Of a stretch of 14,611 nt of DNA, positions 1-6,690 are shown piece after piece. The stretch comes from DATKCN01 sp035513175 (lineage in GTDB: Bacteria; Chloroflexota; Chloroflexia; Thermomicrobiales; CFX8), in assembly GCA_035513175.1 (NCBI GenBank), contig DATKCN010000049.1:1-14611 (forward strand), read 5' to 3'. How positions within the stretch are numbered: position 1 is the first letter of the stretch; the number at the start of each line of letters is the position of its first letter. The translations under genes and the position numbers were made by a program. The notes below the pieces were generated by a model that had not been told where the DNA came from, did no database searches, and saw only the letters and a program-made list of their open reading frames with translations.

Positions 1-555
1 GAACGACGACACGATCACACGCTCGATTGCGCCAAGCGCGCGCAGGCGGTCCACGAGCGTTGCAGCGAGGCGCTCGGACGGGTCGAAGCCAATCTCTCCT
101 GGCAGGTTCTTGATCTCGACGTTTACCAGCGTCGCGCATCCCAGCGATTCCAGCAGCTCGAACGCATCGTCGAGGGTTGGAACACGCAGGCCAAGACCAC
201 GATATGGATGACCGCGTGTTTCGCCGAACGCGAACCAGTATCCCGCATCGCAGGCGCGCAGGTCCGCCATGCCCGTCGCGCTGACGCTGCCGGCACAGTT
301 TGTCGTCCGTCCAAGCTCGGCGTCGTGAATGAGCACGATCGAGCCGTCGTGCGCGAGATGGGCGTCAGTCTCGATCATGTCCGCGCCCGCCTCAACCGCG
401 ACGCGGAAGGCCTCAAGCGTGTTCTCCGGCGCCATGGCCGACGCGCCACGGTGCGCGATCACACGCGGTCGTCCGAGCAGAGGTCCTCGGGAGCAGGTCT
501 GCGATTGGGGTGTCGACGAGTCGATGTTTGGCACTGCTCGATCCCGATCCAGCAT
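1..555 (-). CDS. Glycerophosphodiester phosphodiesterase, C-terminus cut by window edge
   Basis: Hydrolyses glycerophosphodiesters to glycerol-3-phosphate and an alcohol (family knowledge). The minus-strand reading frame stays open to base 1 and encodes the N-terminal part of a GDPD TIM barrel. Visible are the opening VIAHRGAS, then PENTLEAF, the METAL-type pair in MIETDAHL, LIHDAELGRTT, and later TLVNVEIKN. These give the family's His, Glu, Asp and His catalytic or metal residues in the expected order. An ATG at 555-553 follows an in-frame stop just upstream. A GTG at 534-532 is an alternative start and would give a more usual distance to the promoter at 570-575. Neither start has a good ribosome binding site. 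No signal peptide is seen, so the enzyme is probably cytoplasmic. It is transcribed divergently from the ABC transporter. Family assignment is secure; the exact start is not. Confidence 0.9.
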   Translation of the reverse strand, partial: MLDRDRAVPNIDSSTPQSQTCSRGPLLGRPRVIAHRGASAMAPENTLEAFRVAVEAGADMIETDAHLAHDGSIVLIHDAELGRTTNCAGSVSATGMADLRACDAGYWFAFGETRGHPYRGLGLRVPTLDDAFELLESLGCATLVNVEIKNLPGEIGFDPSERLAATLVDRLRALGAIERVIVSSF

Positions 556-569
556 CTCGGACTTTGTAC

Positions 570-575
570 ATCATA
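570..575 (-). promoter_or_regulatory. Candidate -10 box for the GDPD gene
   Basis: TATGAT on the minus strand is a near-consensus -10 hexamer. The hexamer 17 nt upstream (GCGTTA) is a poor -35. A 5-bp inverted repeat (CTCCG/CGGAG, 576-589) sits in the spacer. Transcription would start near 563, so the ATG at 555 would be almost leaderless, whereas the GTG at 534 would have a short leader. Confidence 0.4.
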
Positions 576-620
576 CTCCGCCGCCGGAGCGATAACGCGC
601 GCGTCGACGAAGCACGTTGA

Positions 621-663
621 TGTCACCAGCCGATCTCAGCGGCCGTGACAAGTTGCGTATACT
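621..663 (+). promoter_or_regulatory. Promoter of the ABC exporter with flanking inverted repeat
   Basis: TATACT at 658-663 is a strong -10 box, predicting transcription from about 670. The -35 position (around 635-640, CTCAGC) is poor, suggesting an activator or weak basal use. TGTCAC at 621-626 and GTGACA at 645-650 form a perfect 6-bp inverted repeat with an 18-nt spacer covering the -35 region. That is a plausible activator or repressor site, but no regulator gene lies nearby. Confidence 0.45.
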
Positions 664-672
664 CGCGGGGCG

Positions 673-693
673 CGCCCGAGGATGCCTCGGGCG
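673..693. repeat. Perfect 9-bp inverted repeat with 3-nt centre in the ABC exporter leader
   Basis: CGCCCGAGG (673-681) and CCTCGGGCG (685-693) are exact reverse complements separated only by ATG (682-684). It begins about 3 nt after the predicted transcription start and could be a 5' mRNA hairpin or a dimeric repressor operator. The ATG in the loop is in frame with the ABC ATPase, but starting there would bury the start codon in a very stable stem. Confidence 0.6.
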
Positions 694-729
694 ATGTGTT
701 GTGTCGTCCGCGATGGGACGTGTTCAGCA

Positions 730-1707
730 ATGTCGGGAGCCCTGGCGTGCGGTCGCCATCCTTCCACGATAACGTCCCAACCGGACGCGGTTATCGAGAT
801 CGCAGGCCTTGTCAAACGCTACGGCTCGTTCATCGCGGTGGATAGCGTCGACCTGACGGTTATTCGAAACGAGATCTTTGGCATCCTCGGTCCCAATGGA
901 GCGGGCAAGACAACCACGCTTGAGATGGTCGAAGGGCTGCGACGCCCGGACTCGGGCACGATCCGGGTGGCCGGAATCGACGTCGTGGCCAACCCGACCG
1001 CCGTCAAGCGGGTCATCGGCGTGCAATTGCAGACGACGGCGCTGTTCGATTACCTGACCGCGTGGGAGCTGATCGAACTTTTCGCGGCGCTTTGCGGCGG
1101 CGACACCAGCCGACGCCGCGTCGACGAGCTGGTGTCGATGGTCGCCTTGGAAGAGAAGAGCGGGTCGCACGTCAACCAGCTCTCCGGCGGCCAACGCCAG
1201 CGCCTGTCGATCGCGCTCTCCATCGTGAACGATCCGGAGGTGCTGTTCCTCGACGAGCCGACTACCGGACTCGACCCGCAGGCGCGTCGCAACCTGTGGG
1301 ATCTGATCCGTGAGTTGCGAGACGCGGGCAAGACGGTCGTGATGACGACCCATTACATGGAGGAAGCCGAGGCGCTCTGCGACCGCGTGGCCGTCATGGA
1401 TCGCGGCCGCATCATCGCCGTCGACACGCCCCGCTCGCTCATCCAGTCGCTGGGCGAAAGCGCCACGATTCGTGCCCGCATCGACGGTGATGTCGACGCG
1501 TCACTCATCGCGGCGTTGCCTGGCGCGCTGGGCGCGGAGTTCATCGGTGGCCAGCTTACGGTGCACACCGAGGACGTGCCTGCCACATTGATGGCGCTGT
1601 TGCTGTTTGCGGAGGAGCGGCGCATGCGCCTGGAGAACCTCGCGTCGGAGCGCGCGACCCTGGAAGATGTCTTCCTGGCGTTCACGGGACGGAGCCTGCG
1701 GGAGTGA
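730..1707 (+). CDS. ABC transporter ATP-binding protein (DrrA/CcmA-like exporter ATPase)
   Basis: Energises export by the membrane protein encoded immediately downstream; the substrate is unknown. With the ATG at 730 the protein has 325 residues. It shows Walker A GPNGAGKT (about 54-61), Q-loop glutamine (about 99-101), signature LSGGQ (152-156), Walker B VLFLDE (171-176), a D-loop GLDP, and the H-loop histidine in TTHYMEE (208). A C-terminal extension ending with LEDVFLAFTG is typical of drug/antibiotic ABC-2 ATPases. I prefer 730 to the upstream in-frame ATG at 682, because 682 lies in the loop of a strong hairpin and adds 16 Cys- and Arg-rich residues unlike the family. No clear ribosome binding site decides it. 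The stop overlaps the next start, so the two are translationally coupled. Confidence 0.93.
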   Translation: MSGALACGRHPSTITSQPDAVIEIAGLVKRYGSFIAVDSVDLTVIRNEIFGILGPNGAGKTTTLEMVEGLRRPDSGTIRVAGIDVVANPTAVKRVIGVQLQTTALFDYLTAWELIELFAALCGGDTSRRRVDELVSMVALEEKSGSHVNQLSGGQRQRLSIALSIVNDPEVLFLDEPTTGLDPQARRNLWDLIRELRDAGKTVVMTTHYMEEAEALCDRVAVMDRGRIIAVDTPRSLIQSLGESATIRARIDGDVDASLIAALPGALGAEFIGGQLTVHTEDVPATLMALLLFAEERRMRLENLASERATLEDVFLAFTGRSLRE

Positions 1708-2780
1708 AGCCGCTGGGCTACATGCTGCGCGCCAACCTCAAGATGAGCTTTCGCAACCGCACGGCGCTGTTCTGGAACCTCGCGTTTCCGCTCATCTTCA
1801 TCCTGCTGTTCGGGTTTCTGTTTCGGGGTGGCGACATTTCGCTACGCGTCGGCGTCGCGGGCCACGACGCGTCCGACATCGCGGGTTCGATCGTGGCCGA
1901 CATGCAGGCTGCCGAGGGCTTCGACGCGACGATCGGATCGGCGCACGACGAGCTGCGGGCGTTGCAGGATGGAGACCGCAACGTCGTTGTCGTGTTCGAC
2001 GCGCTGTCGGACGAGCGCGTGCGCGCCAGCGTGTACTGGGACGAAAGCGATCCGCAATTTGGTCAGATCGCGCTCAGCGCCGTGCGTCAGTATTTGCTGG
2101 AAGCGAACGTCGCGTTCTCGGAGGACGGGGGGCCGATCGACATCGACGTTCAGGCGATCCAGGCGACCGGCATCGAATACATCGACTTCCTGGTGCCCGG
2201 CATCCTGGCCATGTCGCTGATGAACTCCGGCATGATAGGCCTGGCGTCGGCGTTCGTGACCTACCGCGAGAAGGGCATCCTGCGGCGCATCCGTGCGACC
2301 CCGTTTCCGCTGTCGTCGTTCATCACCGCCCGCATCCTGAGCCAGCTCGTCATCAGCGTCGCGCAGGCCGTCGTCCTGGTGTCGGTTGGCATCCTGGCAG
2401 TGGGGTTAACGGTGCGCGGGAATCTGCTGAACGTGCTCGTCATGGTCATTATCGGATCGCTCGGCTTCTTGTCGCTGGGATTTGTCATCTCCGCGTTCGC
2501 TCGCAATCAGGAGACGGCGGATTCGCTGGCGAACGGGATCTCCTTCCCAATGCTGTTTCTGAGTGGGGTCTTCTTCCCGATCGACGCGGCGCCGGGCTGG
2601 CTCCAGCCGATCATGCGGATCATGCCGCTGCGCTACCTCGTCGACGGTTTGCGGAACCTCATGGTGCGCGACGGGACGCTGCCCGAACAATGGCTTAACA
2701 TCCTCGTGATGCTGGCCACCGGCGTGGTCGGCTTTCTGCTCGCTGTTCGCTTTTTTCGATGGGAGTCGAGCGCCTCGTAG
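1704..2780 (+). CDS. ABC-2 type transporter permease
   Basis: Membrane partner of the preceding ATPase; two copies would form the export channel (family knowledge). It starts with GTG at 1704 inside GTGA, overlapping the upstream stop by 4 nt. It has 358 residues. The first membrane segment is around residues 22-42 (LAFPLIFILLFGFLF). A soluble extracytoplasmic stretch of roughly 130 residues follows, then about five membrane segments from LVPGILAMSLMNSGMIG through FPMLFLSGVFFPID and a final hydrophobic helix near the end. The cytoplasmic YREKGILRRIRATP loop and the FLSGVFFP motif are hallmarks of the ABC2_membrane/DrrB-like group. The asymmetric layout (one helix, large loop, five helices) fits ABC-2 permeases with an inserted periplasmic domain. 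Substrate cannot be inferred from sequence. Confidence 0.9.
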   Translation: MKPLGYMLRANLKMSFRNRTALFWNLAFPLIFILLFGFLFRGGDISLRVGVAGHDASDIAGSIVADMQAAEGFDATIGSAHDELRALQDGDRNVVVVFDALSDERVRASVYWDESDPQFGQIALSAVRQYLLEANVAFSEDGGPIDIDVQAIQATGIEYIDFLVPGILAMSLMNSGMIGLASAFVTYREKGILRRIRATPFPLSSFITARILSQLVISVAQAVVLVSVGILAVGLTVRGNLLNVLVMVIIGSLGFLSLGFVISAFARNQETADSLANGISFPMLFLSGVFFPIDAAPGWLQPIMRIMPLRYLVDGLRNLMVRDGTLPEQWLNILVMLATGVVGFLLAVRFFRWESSAS

Positions 2781-2830
2781 CTGTCCAGGACTCGTAAGAC
2801 AGCAGTAGCGTGCGGAAAGGGGTCGGAGCC

Positions 2831-3607
2831 ATGCCTCCACGGAGACCAGATACTCCCGAAGTTCGCCTTGCCCGCCTGACCGGTCAGGCGGTGGCGGACG
2901 GCCGTTTCGACAAGGTGATCCTGCCCATCGGCGCCACGGAATACCACGGACCGGCGTTTCCGTATGGAACCGACACGGTCACGGCCGAGACGCTGGCCGA
3001 GTCGTTTGCGCGCGAGCTGGGTGGAACGCTCCTGCTGCCCGCGCTCGATTACGGCGTGAGCCACCATCACCTGCCCTGGAGGTGGACCATGTCCCTGAGG
3101 CCGGACACGCTGGCGCTCGTCGTGCGCGATATCGGTGAGTCGTTGCTGCACCACGACCTGCGCAAGCTGTTGATAGTCACCGCGCATGACGGCAACCCGC
3201 CAGCTGCGACGGTTGCCGCTCGCATCCTGTCTCAGGAGCATGGCATGAGCGTCGCGCTCTTCTCTGGCTGGCAAGGGAAGGCGCGCGCCGCGCTGACCGG
3301 GGTCTGGGACATCGATCAGGACCACGCCGGGCAATCCGAGATGTCGATGGTGCTCTACGCGGCGCCGGACACCGCGAGGCTCGATCTCGCGAGTCGCCAG
3401 CCGAACCAACGCATGGATCACCCGGTTGACCTGATTGGGCCGTTCGACGGAACTGTGCCGCTGGGCTACTCCGGCAACGCCGCGGCAGGCACTCCCGAAG
3501 AGGGCGAGGCGATCGTGCGCGCGCTGACGAGCCTTGTCGTCCCGTACCTCCGGGATCTCGACGCCAACGGCTGGAAGCGCGGAAGCTGGCTGAGCGGCAT
3601 CGAATAG
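2831..3607 (+). CDS. Creatininase-family metal-dependent amidohydrolase
   Basis: A 258-residue protein of the creatininase superfamily, whose members hydrolyse amide bonds in cyclic or linear substrates (creatinine, formamides, peptide precursors) using two metals. Visible ligands are E37 and H39 in GATEYHG, D48 in YGTDT (11 residues after E37, as in creatininase E34/D45), H119 in TAHDGN (family usual NGHGGN), and the HAGQSEMS block (H165, E170) matching the family's HAGExETS. SHHHLPW (77-83) replaces the usual SxEHxxFPG. The ATG at 2831 has AAAGGGG about 7 nt upstream, better than the GTG at 2810. It lies 50 nt after the ABC permease on the same strand, so it may be cotranscribed. The exact substrate is unknown and I would not call it creatininase proper. 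Confidence 0.85.
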   Translation: MPPRRPDTPEVRLARLTGQAVADGRFDKVILPIGATEYHGPAFPYGTDTVTAETLAESFARELGGTLLLPALDYGVSHHHLPWRWTMSLRPDTLALVVRDIGESLLHHDLRKLLIVTAHDGNPPAATVAARILSQEHGMSVALFSGWQGKARAALTGVWDIDQDHAGQSEMSMVLYAAPDTARLDLASRQPNQRMDHPVDLIGPFDGTVPLGYSGNAAAGTPEEGEAIVRALTSLVVPYLRDLDANGWKRGSWLSGIE

Positions 3608-3650
3608 CCGGGCGCTACGGGGCGCGGGTCGTTTCGCTGTTGAGCGCCGA

Positions 3651-3795
3651 CTACACCCGCTGGCACACGACGATCGGTGCAATCACGTATATCGTCCCCC
3701 ACAGGTAGGCGCCGACAATATCCGTCGGCCAGTGCGCCCCGACGTGGATGCGGCTCAAGCCCATACTCAGGACGATCACCAACGCGATCGTGCCC
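3651..3795 (-). pseudogene. C-terminal fragment of a PAP2 phosphatase, body missing
   Basis: On the minus strand about 48 codons, ending at TAG (3653-3651), encode a hydrophobic helix (GTIALVIVLSMG), the third PAP2 motif SRIHVGAHWPTD with its Ser, Arg, His and Asp, then IVGAYLWG and a final membrane helix. This is the standard end of a type 2 phosphatidic acid phosphatase. Upstream of about 3795 the minus frame stays open but is the antisense of the plus-strand PAP2 gene, so the PSGH and KxxxxxxRP motifs that should precede this piece are absent in this orientation. It is either the relic of a second PAP2 gene or the alternative tail of the neighbouring one. The right boundary is approximate. 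Confidence 0.75.
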
Positions 3796-4331
3796 GAGGC
3801 GATGCGCACGGCAGGCATCGCATTCGCGACAGTCGCGCTGCTGCTCACGCTGGATGGGTTGCTACACCCGACGACGCGGTTCGACGTGGACGCGATCAAC
3901 TCGGTGCAGAGCCTGGACGCTCCGTATTTGGCGCAGCTCGTAACAGCCGTTTCGACGCTGACGACCTCCTCCTCGGCCATCACCTTCTGGGCCGTTACGC
4001 TGCTGACGTTTACCGCCATACGCTGGTGGATGCCCGCACTGGCCACGGCCACGCCGCCACTCGGTGGACTGCTGGACAACATCGTTGACGAGCTCATCGT
4101 CGGTCGCGCGCGCCCGGACGCCGATCTTGCGACGCGCACCGTCGCCGACATCGAGGCGGCGTCGTTCCCCAGCGGGCACGCCATGGGCGCCGTCATGCTG
4201 TATGGCCTGCTTTTCGTCGTCGCGAGCCACATTGAGCGTTGGTGGCTGCGCCTGGCGTTTCAGTCGTTTTCCGTCTGCGTCATCGTAGCCGTCGGCTTCG
4301 CTCGCATCTGGGAGCGCGCCCACTGGCCGAC
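3724..4331. repeat. Inverted pair of PAP2 catalytic-motif sequences bounding the PAP2 body
   Basis: GTCGGCCAGTG (3724-3734) and CACTGGCCGAC (4321-4331) are exact 11-bp inverted copies. Both encode the HWPTD motif, one read leftward and one rightward. Allowing two mismatches the match extends to 17 bp, and similarity is patchy for about 50 bp around it, as for paralogous coding sequences. Inverting the segment between them would keep the reading frame at both ends. No recombinase gene is in the window. Confidence 0.55.
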
Positions 4332-4356
4332 CGACGTGCTCGGCGCGAGCCGGTGA
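3802..4356 (+). CDS. PAP2-family membrane phosphatase, truncated C-terminus
   Basis: A lipid phosphatase-type membrane protein of 184 residues from ATG 3802 (GAGG 5' of the start; an in-frame ATG at 3748 lies in the antisense of the other PAP2 fragment). Order of parts: N-terminal helix (about 5-22), helix near 58-74, motif 1 ending GRARP (R104, P105), motif 2 FPSGHAMG (H126), helices near 128-142 and 155-167, and motif 3 ARIWERAHWPTD (R168, H174, D178). It then stops after only VLGASR, where family members carry a further membrane helix (GYLLG...). Two conserved residues differ: the motif-1 Lys is Glu97 and the motif-3 Ser is Ala167. Truncation and substitutions suggest a decaying gene or one arm of a rearranged or invertible locus. 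Activity is doubtful. Confidence 0.75.
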   Translation: MRTAGIAFATVALLLTLDGLLHPTTRFDVDAINSVQSLDAPYLAQLVTAVSTLTTSSSAITFWAVTLLTFTAIRWWMPALATATPPLGGLLDNIVDELIVGRARPDADLATRTVADIEAASFPSGHAMGAVMLYGLLFVVASHIERWWLRLAFQSFSVCVIVAVGFARIWERAHWPTDVLGASR

Positions 4357-4442
4357 TCCAGGTGTCGCCGTACACCTCCTTGGAACCTGCCGCCTGGGAT
4401 TGACGCGCGAGGATCAACGCGCAACATGAGTATCGCTCGACC

Positions 4443-4472
4443 CCGCGGGACAGCGCGCGTCGCTCCCCGCGG
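4443..4472. repeat. GC-rich inverted repeat in the gap before the 4533 gene
   Basis: CCGCGGG (4443-4449) and CCCGCGG (4466-4472) form a 7-bp stem with a 16-nt loop. It has no T-run after it. The remaining bases of the 4357-4532 gap hold no convincing gene. The function could be a weak terminator for the PAP2 gene or a leader structure for the next one. Confidence 0.3.
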
Positions 4473-4532
4473 CGTCGCGTTTGCGATAGGCTCATGACAT
4501 GGACGCGCCGGTAATGCCTGGAAAATCCATCA

Positions 4533-4883
4533 ATGTCGCAACCATGTAGCCTGCTCGAGCTGCTCCTCGTCGACGCCCGCGACCTCGCCCTGCCCGCAAC
4601 GCGGCGGATGCTGGAGTTCGCTGCGGCGCAGGCGATTCCCCATGGAGCGTTGCGCGCCGGGGAGTCGGTCGACGCGCCGATCGACCATGCCGACGCGCTC
4701 GACTTCTGGCTCTCCGGCGACGAGAGGGAGTGGCCATTTGCCAGAGCCGCCGCCTTCGCCGGGGTCGAAGAGGGGAGGACGCTGTTCGCAAGCATGGACC
4801 CCGTTGCTCGCGCTGCCGCGGCCTCGGCAGGCTTGGTCGCGACCGTTCCGAACCTGGACGTCATGGAGCGCATGCTGCCGTGA
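4533..4883 (+). CDS. Hypothetical protein, 116 residues
   Basis: I do not recognise a family. The ORF begins MSQPCSLLELLL at ATG 4533 and is rich in Ala and acidic residues, with no signal peptide or membrane helix. The predicted fold is mostly helical, with the centre containing HADALDFWLSGDEREWPFARAA. There is no strong ribosome binding site. It ends 28 nt before the nucleotidyltransferase on the same strand, so the two may be cotranscribed. Amino-acid composition looks like a real soluble protein rather than a shadow frame, and the opposite-strand frame is Arg-rich and implausible. A spurious ORF is not excluded. Confidence 0.55.
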   Translation: MSQPCSLLELLLVDARDLALPATRRMLEFAAAQAIPHGALRAGESVDAPIDHADALDFWLSGDEREWPFARAAAFAGVEEGRTLFASMDPVARAAAASAGLVATVPNLDVMERMLP

Positions 4884-4911
4884 AGTGTCACCTGTACATG
4901 TAGGAGCACTC

Positions 4912-5727
4912 GTGTCGATCTCGCGCGAACAACCGCGCCTGACCGCCGCCGCGCAGGATGTCGCGCGGACCGTCGCCGGCGTCGCTCACGAACGTGGGGC
5001 GGTTGCGTCGATCCTGACCGGCAGCTTCGCCCGTGGCGACGCTCACCCTGAGTCGGACCTCGACCTGCATTTCATCGGGGATGGACCGGACTACGAGCTG
5101 TCACGGGTGGACGGGTTGCTCGTCAGCCAGTCGTGGAGCCTCGCCGCCGCACACCGGGCGGGCTTTCGGGACCCAGGCCGCGCGGGCGCCGCTGTGCCCG
5201 CCTGGCGCGGGGCGCTTATCCTGCTTGACCCCGACAACTTCGCCCGGGAGCTTCAACAGGAAGCGACGCGCTGGACCTGGGACGTCATCGGTGATGACAC
5301 GCTTAACGCGTGGGTCGCCGGGCAGATCACCGGCTATGCCGAGGAGATTCACAAGCTCGTCGTCGCGATCGAGCGTGGCCGGACTACCACCGCGGGCATC
5401 CAGCGATCGATTCTGGCGTTGCGGCTTGGCGTGGTGATGAGCGTCAACTGCCGCCTGCTGTATGACAGTGAAAATCGGCTGTGGGACATGGTCGGTGAGG
5501 CGCTGGGCGGCGCATGGGCGTCCGCGCAGGCTCGCGCGTTGGGCTCCCGCGGTGAATCGTTCGATGAAACCTGCGCCGCGGCGCTGGAGCTTTATGGTCA
5601 TGCCGTCGACGCCTCACCTGCACGCTTCTCAGTCACCCAGCATGACGTGATCCAGCACGCGCGCGACATCGCGGACGCCGCCGCAGCGCGGCTGCTGGCC
5701 TCGGGCCGCCGATCCCACGGGCGCTGA
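4912..5727 (+). CDS. Nucleotidyltransferase-domain protein
   Basis: A 271-residue protein with the minimal nucleotidyltransferase (pol beta superfamily) signature. GSFARG (37-42) is followed by SDLDL (48-52), giving the GS motif and the metal-binding Asp pair D49/D51. Such proteins transfer a nucleotide (AMP) to a small molecule, protein or RNA. The rest is largely helical, including a segment around GYAEEIHKLVVAIERGR and GVVMSVNCRLLYDSENRLWD, resembling the helical half of aminoglycoside-adenylyltransferase-like or uncharacterised DUF-type members. The start is GTG 4912, chosen because TAGGAG lies 5 nt upstream; the frame is open further 5' but that overlaps the previous gene. The substrate is unknown and an antibiotic-resistance role is not established. 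Confidence 0.75.
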   Translation: MSISREQPRLTAAAQDVARTVAGVAHERGAVASILTGSFARGDAHPESDLDLHFIGDGPDYELSRVDGLLVSQSWSLAAAHRAGFRDPGRAGAAVPAWRGALILLDPDNFARELQQEATRWTWDVIGDDTLNAWVAGQITGYAEEIHKLVVAIERGRTTTAGIQRSILALRLGVVMSVNCRLLYDSENRLWDMVGEALGGAWASAQARALGSRGESFDETCAAALELYGHAVDASPARFSVTQHDVIQHARDIADAAAARLLASGRRSHGR

Positions 5728-5847
5728 CCGTCGATGCGGCCGCCTGCCGCCGTCCTCGTTTACCCGGCATCTGGATGGTCAACATTGTGCTACGCTGGTT
5801 GTGGAACATGCCCGGAGCAGCACGACGAGATCGAGAGGAGCGGGCTG

Positions 5848-6600
5848 ATGTGCCATCCTGATGCTGACACCGGCGTTGCCCCGATCGGTGACGTGCGAGA
5901 GCGAAGCTTCACTGTCGACACCGCGGGCGCGTCGATGCCGGTGTTCGAGGCCGCACCAACGCGTCACAGCCAGGGTAGCGTCATCGTCGTCCATGACATC
6001 CACGGCGCCTCGGATTTCTATCGAGACCTCGCGCGCCGCTATGCCACCGTCGGTTACACGTCCTATCTTCCCGACCTCTTCGTGCGCCAGGGGCCGCTGC
6101 CCGAGCGCACGCGCGAGGCCGCGTTTGCCCGAAGCAGCACGTTTTCGTATCAGCAGTCGATCGACGACCTGCGCCATCTCATCAGCGTCCTCCGCGAGCA
6201 CAGCAGTGGCAAGGTGGGCGCCGTCGGCTTCTGCATGGGCGGCACGCTCGTCATGCTGCTGGCGTCGCGCGAGCCGCAGCTCGCGGCGGGTGTCATCTAT
6301 TATGGCTTTCCCGCAAATCCGACCCCGTCCGAGCTCAGGCCGCACGAGCCAATTCAGGAAGCGGACGCCGTCGAGACCCCGTTGCTCGGATTCTGGGGAG
6401 ATCAGGATCACGGCGTCGGCATGGATAATGTCGAACGTTACCGTGTGGGTCTCGCCGCCGCGGGGAAGCGGCACGACTTCTCGATCTATCCCGATCTGCC
6501 GCACGGCTTTCTCACGTTCGATGACAGCAGCCCGAACTTCGCGCGTAGCGCCGACAGCTGGAACAAGACGTTACAGTTCTTCAGGGAATACGTGGACTGA
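5848..6600 (+). CDS. Dienelactone hydrolase family protein
   Basis: A 250-residue cytosolic alpha/beta hydrolase of the dienelactone hydrolase (carboxymethylenebutenolidase) family. It begins MCHPDADTG, a familiar N-terminus for this family. Motifs: oxyanion-side VVHDIHGASDFYRDLARR (47-64), nucleophile elbow GFCMGG with Cys129, acid Asp187 in GDQDHGV, and His219 in LPHGF. So the full Cys-Asp-His triad is present. The upstream in-frame start at 5734 is unlikely; ATG 5848 has a GAGAGGAG ribosome binding site about 9 nt before it. It sits alone, about 120 nt after the nucleotidyltransferase and 90 nt before the NfeD gene. No aromatic-degradation genes are nearby, so a general ester or lactone hydrolase role is more likely than chlorocatechol breakdown. 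Confidence 0.92.
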   Translation: MCHPDADTGVAPIGDVRERSFTVDTAGASMPVFEAAPTRHSQGSVIVVHDIHGASDFYRDLARRYATVGYTSYLPDLFVRQGPLPERTREAAFARSSTFSYQQSIDDLRHLISVLREHSSGKVGAVGFCMGGTLVMLLASREPQLAAGVIYYGFPANPTPSELRPHEPIQEADAVETPLLGFWGDQDHGVGMDNVERYRVGLAAAGKRHDFSIYPDLPHGFLTFDDSSPNFARSADSWNKTLQFFREYVD

Positions 6601-6660
6601 TCGGTGTCGGTTAGTCCGGTCCCGCTTCGCGGCATGGAGACAGACAGATGAGGTGTTCCT

Positions 6661-6681
6661 GAGGGCGTCCTGACTGGACGC
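6661..6681 (+). promoter_or_regulatory. Hairpin between a GAGG sequence and the NfeD start
   Basis: GCGTCC (6665-6670) and GGACGC (6676-6681) form a perfect 6-bp stem with loop TGACT. GAGG (6661-6664) lies at its left foot and the ATG (6691) is 9 nt after its right foot. When folded, the stem would bring GAGG to normal ribosome-binding distance from a start that otherwise has no visible one. This is inference from spacing. Confidence 0.3.
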
Positions 6682-6690
6682 ACCGCGCTC

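Noticed and set aside
682..729. ATG 682 as start of the ABC ATPase.
   Set aside because: It lies in the 3-nt loop of a very stable hairpin with no spacing for a ribosome binding site, and adds a Cys/Arg-rich stretch not typical of the family.
724..1353. Long minus-strand ORF opposite the ABC ATPase (209 codons).
   Set aside because: It is antisense to strongly conserved Walker A, signature and Walker B coding sequence; its translation is Arg/Asp-rich without any family resemblance. The same applies to other long antisense frames at 2633-3682, 5779-6504, 7518-8045 and 8721-9557.
4280..4909. 209-codon minus-strand ORF covering the PAP2 end and the hypothetical gene.
   Set aside because: Ser/Arg-rich translation with no motif; a shadow of high-GC coding sequence.
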